A DNA stretch of 64,000 nucleotides from Allomyces arbusculus. Its lineage: Eukaryota > Blastocladiomycota > Blastocladiomycetes > Blastocladiales > Blastocladiaceae. Below are positions 56,987-64,000 of this stretch, in pieces. How positions within the stretch are numbered: position 1 is the stretch's first letter; each line of letters starts with the position of its first letter. The notes beneath the pieces are model-generated. The model saw only the letters and a list, made by a program, of their open reading frames with translations, was not told the DNA's origin and made no database searches. The stretch spans positions 124,001-188,000 of the forward strand of contig JADHYV010000036.1 of NCBI GenBank assembly GCA_027604705.1. The letters are read 5' to 3'. The position numbers were made by a program, and so were the translations under genes.

Positions 56987-58171
56987 ATGGTCGCGACCAC
57001 CTCCTTTACCGCCGCCAAGGGCGCCGTGCACGCGGCGCTGCGCAACTTGACCTTGCCCGTCATCTCCGCGCCCATGTTCCTCGTCTCGGGCCCGCAGCTC
57101 GTGACGTCCGTCTGTCGGCAGGGCATGGTCGGGTCGTTCCCGTCGCTCAACGCCCTGACCGACGACATTCTCGAGGAATGGCTCACGGACATCAACACGA
57201 CACTCGAGTCGGCCAAGACCAAGGGCGAGAACGTCGCGCCCTACGCGGTGAACCTGATTGTGCACCGCACGAACCCGCGGCTGCAAAAGCACGTCGAGCT
57301 CATGGTCAAGTACAAGGTCCCGATTGTGATCACAAGCCTCGGCGCGGTCAAGGACGTGATCGATGCCGTGCACTCCTAGTACGTCCTCGCAATGATAGGG
57401 CGCAGTCGTGGCGAAACCGGATTCCTGACGCGTCGAGGTGAAAAAATTTAGCAACGGCCTCGTCTTCCACGACGTGACCAACCTGCGCCACGCGACCAAC
57501 GCCGTCAAGGCCGGCGTCGACGGTCTGATTGCCGTGTGCTCGGGCGCCGGTGGCCATGCGGGTGCGGCCACGCCGTTTGCGCTGATCCCGGCCCTCCGCG
57601 CCGCGTTTGGCAAGGACATGACGATTATTGCCGCGGGCGCGATTGGTGACGGCAAGACGGTGCGTGCCGCGCAGGTGCTTGGCGCCGACTACGCCTACAT
57701 GGGCACCAAGTTCATTGCGACGCAGGTCCGTCCGCTCTCCTCCGTGTCATGACCCACTCTAAGATCATCCAGCACTGACGCGTTGCCATTGCCGAAAAAC
57801 AGGAATCCATGGCGCAGCAAGAATACAAGGACATGCTCGTCTCGGCCAAGACGGGCCCGTCCCCGACCTTTTTGCCGATCATCTACACGAACAAGGTTTC
57901 GGGCGTGAACGCCAACTTCATCCGCGACTCGCTCGTCGCTGCCGGGCTCGACCCGGCCAAGTTGGCGAATGCCGAGCACGTCGAAGAGGACTTTTCCAAG
58001 CTCGACGGCGGGCGCGCGTGGCGCGATGTGTGGTCGGCGGGTCACGGGATCATCAACATTCACGATATCCCGACGGTCAAGGAACTGGCCGACCGGCTCA
58101 AGGACGAGTACCAGTTGGCAGTCAAGGAGGACTATGCGCGCGTGCCGGCGTGGGTAAACGCCAAGCTGTAG
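56987..58171 (+). CDS. Nitronate monooxygenase (2-nitropropane dioxygenase family)
   Basis: Exons 56987-57378, 57452-57725 and 57803-58171, 344 residues. This is an FMN-dependent TIM-barrel enzyme that oxidises nitronates. Seen in order: LPVISAPMFLVSGPQLVTSV, then VPIVITSLGAVKDVIDAVHS, then (across intron 1) YNGLVFHDVTNLRHA, the FMN phosphate loop VCSGAGGHAGAATPFALIP, IIAAGAIGDG and LGADYAYMGTKFIAT. The His of GGHAG is the usual catalytic-base position. Intron 1 is placed to end at 57451 (TTTAG) because this restores the family sequence; a donor four codons earlier is worse. Strong Kozak (AACCATGG) and a TATA box support the start. Convergent with the SCOC gene, 183 bp apart. Confidence 0.92.
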
Positions 58172-58354
58172 ATTGCGATTTTGGGATTGGAAGAGGAAGA
58201 GGTCGATGTGACGTGGACCACAATTTTGAATGAGAGGGGACGAGTGCTGTGCTCCAGTTTCCATAAATAACACTGGTTTGAATTTCCCCGATGCTCGCCA
58301 GAAGTCGTGGAGGAGAGGGAAGCAACTCATCATCTGTATTTCAACGTCACACGA

Positions 58355-58717
58355 CTACCCGTTGCGGCTCGACGGCGGCGATTTTTCCTTGAGATTCTGA
58401 ATATACTTTTGCAGCATCTCGTTTTCGGAGCGCGACGACTCGTACTGCGTCTTGACCGTGTCGAGGCGAGCGAGCAGCTCTGCCATCACGACGGCACGTC
58501 AGTTTTGTCGTTAATTGTCGAGGAAATTGGCGCCGCCGTACCCTTGACGTTCTCCTGCAGCATCATGACTTCGCTACGGGATGTGGAAGCAGGTCAGCCG
58601 AAGGCCGATCAGACGTGGCAACGCGAAACCGGGACGGGACCTGATGAGAGCGTCGCGGTTCACGGCCGGGTCGGGCGCGGCGCCCGGGACTGGGTCGAGG
58701 AACCCAAGGGCGTTCAT
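58355..58717 (-). CDS. Short coiled-coil protein, SCOC/Slo1-like
   Basis: A 77-residue protein from three exons: 58717-58641, 58573-58542 (32 nt) and 58479-58355, all in phase. It runs MNALGFLDPVPGAAPDP, then ISEVMMLQENVKELLARLD, then the heptad-rich SENEMLQKYIQNLKEK, and ends PPSSRNG. Length and the YIQNL helix match animal SCOC (YIENLM) and yeast Slo1, which bind Arl1/Arl3 GTPases at the Golgi and affect autophagy. None of the exons forms a long ORF by itself, so automated annotation would probably miss it. Confidence 0.82.
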
Positions 58718-59308
58718 GGCGAATGCGGCGAGTTGCGCGCGGTGGGCAAAGGCGAAAGGAAGCGTTGGTAAGCCGGCTGCCGCAGCGCGACGTCGTCGCG
58801 ATCGCTTGGGCCAACGGCAGCACGGGCCGTGAAGGGCAGCGCGACGCGGTCATGTGGATTTCACATGCAGCGTTTCACCGCATGCCCTGCGCCACCACGC
58901 CCGGCCCTTCCATCGGCCACCGAACGGCCACGCCGACCACGCCGACTTGGAGCTCCAATCCGCGCCTGCCGACGCTGCTTCCATCGACAACAACCGAATA
59001 TACCAGCACCGGCCCAGCCTGCTGCTAGACCCGCGCCGGCGACTCGCTGCAGCACTGTACCCGCGTCAGCTCGTCGATACCGCGCCGCACTGCCCAACTC
59101 TCGCCGCCGCCGGGCGCGCGTGCAAGCGCCTTCCCGCTCCTTTGAAGCGGCCACCAAGTACTGGACCAAGTGCTGCCGCAACTCGACCAAATTCCGCTGC
59201 CTGCTCCCGCGGACTGGGGACCAGCACCTGTCGCGCCGGGTTTCGCGCGTCCTCCCTCGCTGCAGCCCGTGATCGCGCGCCCGATTCCGGCTTGATCGCG
59301 TTACCACC
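58718..59308. other. Divergent intergenic region, SCOC and myosin V
   Basis: About 0.59 kb between start codons; C-rich; no TATA box or other feature found. Confidence 0.45.
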
Positions 59309-62300
59309 ATGTCGGCCAAACCGCTCCCGGCCCCACCGGGCTCCTCCTCGGCCGTCGTGCCGGCGGGCGCAACCTCCGCTGCGTCCGGCACCTCCTCGGC
59401 CGACGCCCTACTCGCGCTCTACACGCCCGGCACCTCCGTATGGGTCCCCGACGACGCCGACGGGTGGCGCGCGGCGACCGTGCACGCCGTGGTCCGGCAA
59501 TCCGACCTGGTCACGGTGAAAGTCGTCGACGACCGCGGCCACGACCGGTCAGTCACGACCGCGCTGGCCAAATCGATCGACGACCTTCCCCCCCTCCGCA
59601 ATCCGCCGATGCTGGAGGGGATCGAGGACTTGACGAACCTGTCGTACCTGCACGAGCCGGCGGTGTTGCACAATATCCGCGTGCGGTACGCGCAGCACCA
59701 GATCTATACCTATTCGGGGATTGTCTTGATTGCGATGAACCCGTTCCAGAAGGTGGCGCTATATACGAACGATGTCGTGCGCGCGTATTCGGGCAAGCGG
59801 CGCGGCGAGTTGGAGCCGCACTTGTTTGCGGTCGCCGAGGATGCGTTTCGCGGGATGGTGAGGGATAAGAAGAACCAGAGCATTATTGTCTCGGGCGAGT
59901 CGGGCGCCGGGAAGACGGTGTCGGCAAAGTATATCATGGTACGTTGTGGCTGACGGGTGGAGAAGGTGGAGACGGATGCAGAACTGACGATGCGCGTGGT
60001 GATTAGCGGTATTTCGCTACGGCCGATTCTGGCGACGGCACGCACGCCGACGGCGCCGACGACTTTGACGCGGCTGATCTCGACGACTTCAACGGCCCGA
60101 CGATGAGCGAGGTCGAGCAGCAAGTGCTCGGTACGATCTCCTCGCGGCAGTCACGTTCCGCGCGTCTCCGCTGACCCTCCTTCTTTCCTGACCGGTAGCG
60201 ACGAACCCAATCATGGAGTCTTTCGGCAACGCCAAAACGACTCGCAACGACAACTCGTCGCGATTCGGCAAGTACATTGAGCTGCTGTTCAACGACCACG
60301 CCAAGATCATTGGCGCACGCATTCGCACCTACCTGCTCGAACGGTCGCGCGTCGTCTTCCAGCCGGAAACCGAGCGCAACTACCACGTCTTCTACCAACT
60401 GTGTGCGGGCGCTCCCGCGGCCGAACGCAAGTCGCTCGGCCTGCACCCCTACTCATACTTTTCCTACCTGAACCAGGGCGGCAACGGCGTCGTCAAGGGC
60501 ATCGACGACGCGGCCGAATTCGAAGCCACGCAGCGCGCGCTGTCGACGGTCGGCGTGTCGGTCTCGGAACAGTGGCAGATTTTCCGCCTGCTCGCGGCGA
60601 TTTTGCACTTGGGCAATGTCCAGATCATTGCGCTACGGTCCGACGAGGCGTACATTCCCGACGACGACCCAGCGCTCGTCATGGCGTGCAAATTGCTGGG
60701 CGTGCCCGTGACCGAGTTCAAGAAGTGGCTCGTAAAGCGGCAGATCGTGACGCGGTTCGAGAAGATCGTGTCGGGTATGACGGCGACACTGGCAACGGTC
60801 GTGCGCGACTCGGTGGCCAAGTTCATGTATGCGGGTCTGTTCGAGTGGCTCGTCGACAAGACGAATGCGAGTCTGTGCCCGGATGAAGTGGTCGCGTCGT
60901 TTACCAGTTTTATTGGCGTGCTCGATATTTATGGGTTTGAGCACTTCAAGAAGAACTCGTTTGAGCAGGTACGTTGTTGCGGTGGGCGAATTGCGCTTCG
61001 TCTGGCGGTTGCACTGACGCGCACCGGCTCATGATTGGTAGCTCTGTATCAACTATGCCAACGAGCGACTGCAGGCCGAGTTCAACCAGCACGTCTTCAC
61101 ACTCGAGCAAGAAGAATACGTGCGCGAAGAAATCTCGTGGTCGTTTATCGACTTTTACGACAACAAGCCGTGTCTCGAACTGATCGAAGGCAAGCTCGGC
61201 ATCTTGGCTCTGCTCGACGAAGAGTCGCGCTTACCCGGTGGGTCCGACAAGGCGCTGATCGGCAAGCTCTATTCCCACTTCGAAAAGAAGCACCCGAATT
61301 TCGGCAAGCCGCGGTTTTCCAATACCTCGTTTATCGTGCACCATTTCGCCGACCACGTCGAGTACGAAATTGACGGGTTTCTCGATAAGAACAAGGACAC
61401 GGTGCCAGACGAGCTGCTTGCGCTGCTGAATGCGTCCACGTTTGAGCTGCTCCCGGACGTGCTCGCCGCGCACAAGGTCAACAAGCCCGCCACCCCGGCC
61501 GGCCCTGCCCGGATCGACTCGATGACGGGCGTGCGCCCGAAATCGCTCGTTCACCGGCAACCCACGCTCGGGTCCGTCTTCAAGCAGTCGCTCACGCAGC
61601 TCATGGACACGATCGCGTCGACCGAAGTGTCGTATATCCGGTGCATCAAATCCAACTCGGCCAAGCTCCCGTTCCAATTCGAGCCGCAACTCGTCCTCGC
61701 CCAACTACGCGCGTGCGGTGTTCTCGAGACGATCCGCATCTCGACCGCCGGGTACCCCGGGCGATGGACATTTGCCGAATTCGCCGACCGGTACTACATG
61801 CTGGCCCCCTCGACCGAATGGCACGGATTCAAGGACATTCGCGCGTTATGCACGACGCTGCTCAACCGCACGATCCCGGACGAGGACAAGTATCAGGTCG
61901 GGCGCACGAAAATCTTCTTCCGTGCCGGCCAGCTCGCGTTCTTGGAAAAGCGCCGTTCCGCACGGCTGCACGCGTGCGCGACGGCGATCCAGCGCGTCGT
62001 TCGCGGCCACTTGGCCCGGAAACACTTTTTGGCACTGCGCAACGCGGCCGTCACGATCCAGCGCGTCGTGCGCGGGTTTCTCGCGCGGACGCAGGCGAAA
62101 CACTTACGCGAGCGTCGCGCGGCGACACGGATTCAGGCGTTGGTACGGGGACATCTCGCGCGCAGGCGGTACCTGCGTCTCCGGCGCGCGGCGATCGTTG
62201 TCCAGGCGGCGTGGCGCGGTAAAATCGCGCGTCGGGAGGCAGCGCAGTGGCGGCGTGTCCGAGCGGCGACGAGGATTCAGGCGGCGTGGCGCGCGAGTGT

Positions 62301-64000
62301 CGCGCGGCGCGTGTTTGCCGCGCACATGCGCAAGATTGTACTCGCGCAGTCGTGCATTCGGCGGTACTTGGCCAAGAAGCAGCTCAAGCAGCTCAAGGTG
62401 GAGGCGCGATCGATTGCGCACATCAAGGAAATCTCGTACCGGTTCGAGAACAAGGTGATTGAGCTGACGCAGAGTTTGGCGGCCAAGGAGAAGCAGGCGC
62501 GGCAGCTGGGCGAGGCGGCGCGCGCGGCCGACGCGCAGGTGAAGGTCTGGCGCGATAAGTGGACCGACGCGCAGGCGCAGATGGCCAAGATGCAGGACCG
62601 GATCAATGAGTTGGTCGTGGCTGCGCGCGAGGTGGAGTCGTTGACGACGCAGACCAAGGGGCTCACGTCGCAGATCAACGCGGCGAACGAGTTTTTGAAG
62701 GCCAAGGACGCGGAACTTGGGGTTGCGAATGACACGATTCAGAAACTCAAGGACGAGTTGGCCAAGAAGATCGCGCAGGAAAAGGAACGCGAGCGCGAGC
62801 GCGAGTTGGCGCCGCCGCCGGGACTCGAGTGGGCGCAGATTCACTCGCTCCGGCAGGAGGTCGACGCGCTCAAGCAGCAGCTCGCCGAGGAACGCGAGTG
62901 GCGGCAGGACGTGGCCGAGATGCCTGCCGCCGCCACGCAGCGCGACCTGGACGACGAGTACTTCCGCCGCGGCCCCGCGCCGAGCAACACGGCCGTTGCG
63001 GGTCCCTGGCGCGCTGTCCCCGCCGGCGCGCAGGCCATTTCGCACCAGCGGCGGTTCTCGTCGGTCGACGGGTGGACACCGCAGATGAAGGCCATGATCA
63101 CAATCGACTTTGATGCGTCGCGCAAGGGTCAAGATGGCGCCGCGGCGACATCTGACGCGACCGCGGCCGCCGCGCACGAGCAACTCGAGTTCCTTTTGCA
63201 GGACCCGGCGCTCGAGCGCGAGTTGGTGGATGGGATCGTGCGTAACGCACCGATTCCGCGTGCAGCAAGCCATGACGCGACACGGCGCCAGGTCGTCTAC
63301 CCGGCGCATGTGGTCGGCGTGTACGTGATCCAGGCGTGGCACCACGGGCTCGCCACGGCCGTCTCGGCGCTCGTGCCGAGGTTGTGTGCGGCCATGGAGG
63401 ACCGCGTCCGGTCGGCGCATTTCGATGACGAGGTGGTTGGGTTCTGGCTGGCTAATGTGCTCGAACTCGACGCGATCTTGCGTTCTGCACAGGGCTCTGT
63501 CAGTAGCAGTACGCGCCGTGGCGGTGTGGGCGGGCCCGACCGCGGGATTCTCGCACAAGCGCGGCGCGATGTGGAACGCGTGTTTGCGGCCATTTACTTC
63601 CCGTGGGTGCGCGCGCTGCGCAAGCGGATTGCCAAGTATGTAGTCCCGTCGGTCATTGAGTACCAGGCGCTGCCCGGGTTCATTTCCAAGACGGCGGCCG
63701 TCGGTGCGGCCTCACTGTTCCGCGCCAACGTGGTCGGAGGATCCGGCGCGCGGTGGACCGTCGACCAATTGCTCGACGTGGTCGAAAAGGTCTGGTCGAC
63801 GCTGCAGTACTACTACGTCGACGCGGCGGTTGTCGACCAAACAATCGCGCAGCTCATGGCGGTCGTCGGCGTGCAAGGATTTAATCACTTGATCATGCGC
63901 AAGCATTTCGCGACGTGGAAGCGCGGGATGCAGGTGCAGTACAATGTCGCGCGCGTGCGCGAATGGTGCACACAGCACGGGCAAGCCGCGGCGGCCAAGC
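59309..64000 (+). CDS. Class V myosin heavy chain (3' end outside window)
   Basis: Exons 59309-59938, 60007-60130, 60199-60968 and 61042 to beyond the window. An SH3-like N-terminus is followed by the motor: LEGIEDLTNLSYLHEPAVL, P-loop GESGAGKTVSAKYIM, switch I NDNSSRFGKYIE, switch II DIYGFEHFKKNSFEQLCINY and the actin-side IRCIKSN. Six IQ motifs (~61,980-62,370; e.g. AIQRVVRGHLARK, TIQRVVRGFLART) bind calmodulin or light chains. A coiled coil follows, then the cargo-binding globular (DIL) domain from ~63,150, with FWLANVLELDAIL and the region up to QGFNHLIMRKHFATWKRGMQ. Fungal Myo2/Myo52-type motors carry secretory vesicles and organelles along actin. About 1,500 residues are present; only the extreme C-terminus is missing. 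Confidence 0.96.

Noticed and set aside
1-64000. Transposons, CRISPR arrays, rRNA genes, riboswitches
   Set aside because: No transposase, reverse transcriptase, terminal repeats, spaced direct repeats or rRNA-like sequence recognised; the window is eukaryotic nuclear DNA.

Overview
The window is about 64 kb of nuclear DNA from a eukaryote, most likely a zoosporic (flagellated) fungus; high-GC Blastocladiomycota such as Blastocladiella, Allomyces or Catenaria fit best. The lineage call is inference. DNA is GC-rich and gene-dense. Genes are broken by many 50-110 bp GT-AG introns, most starting GTACG or GTGCG and ending TAG or CAG. The fungal-type set includes a class V myosin with DIL domain, carboxypeptidase S, an SCOC/Slo1 protein and an Sdd3-type M16 peptidase. 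A complete CFAP61 gene implies motile flagella. I rebuilt 20 protein genes by joining exons so that both phase and family homology agree, plus one membrane-protein gene of unknown family and one WD-repeat gene with an unsure N-terminus. There are also two tRNA-Val(CAC) genes.

Layout. 0-5 kb: long-chain acyl-CoA synthetase (partial, minus), a small membrane protein (minus), a ZCCHC9-like zinc-knuckle protein (plus). 6-15 kb: coiled-coil nucleotidyl cyclase A (plus), CCDC137-like protein (minus), Crt10-like WD protein (minus), NIPA/Rsm1 C3HC zinc-finger protein (plus). 15-23 kb: CFAP61 (minus), divergent from a tandem cyclic-nucleotide-binding-domain protein (plus). 23-25.7 kb: gene-poor spacer. 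25.7-34 kb: mitochondrial carrier (plus), M16 metallopeptidase (minus), HAD pyrimidine 5'-nucleotidase (plus), tRNA-Val. 34.6-45 kb: CNG/HCN-like channel protein (minus), RNF181-like RING E3 (plus), second tRNA-Val (minus), response-regulator/cyclic-nucleotide phosphodiesterase fusion of RegA type (minus). 46-58.7 kb: membrane-anchored GH26 hydrolase (plus), WrbA-like flavodoxin oxidoreductase (minus), carboxypeptidase S (minus), coiled-coil guanylyl cyclase B (minus), nitronate monooxygenase (plus), SCOC/Slo1 (minus). 59.3 kb to the end: myosin V (plus, 3' truncated).

The most interesting feature is a concentration of cyclic-nucleotide signalling genes within 50 kb: two paralogous coiled-coil class III cyclases, a REC-PDE, a channel-like protein with a CNBD, and a soluble tandem-CNBD protein that shares a 235 bp divergent promoter region with a flagellar gene. 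Cyclase A keeps the metal-binding aspartates but has lost the catalytic Asn/Arg and base-recognition Cys; cyclase B keeps all of them. That division is the one seen in animal soluble guanylyl cyclase alpha/beta, and it suggests an independently evolved heterodimer. Together the set could form a synthesis-sensing-degradation circuit for zoospore motility, with possible phosphorelay input at the PDE. That circuit is inference.
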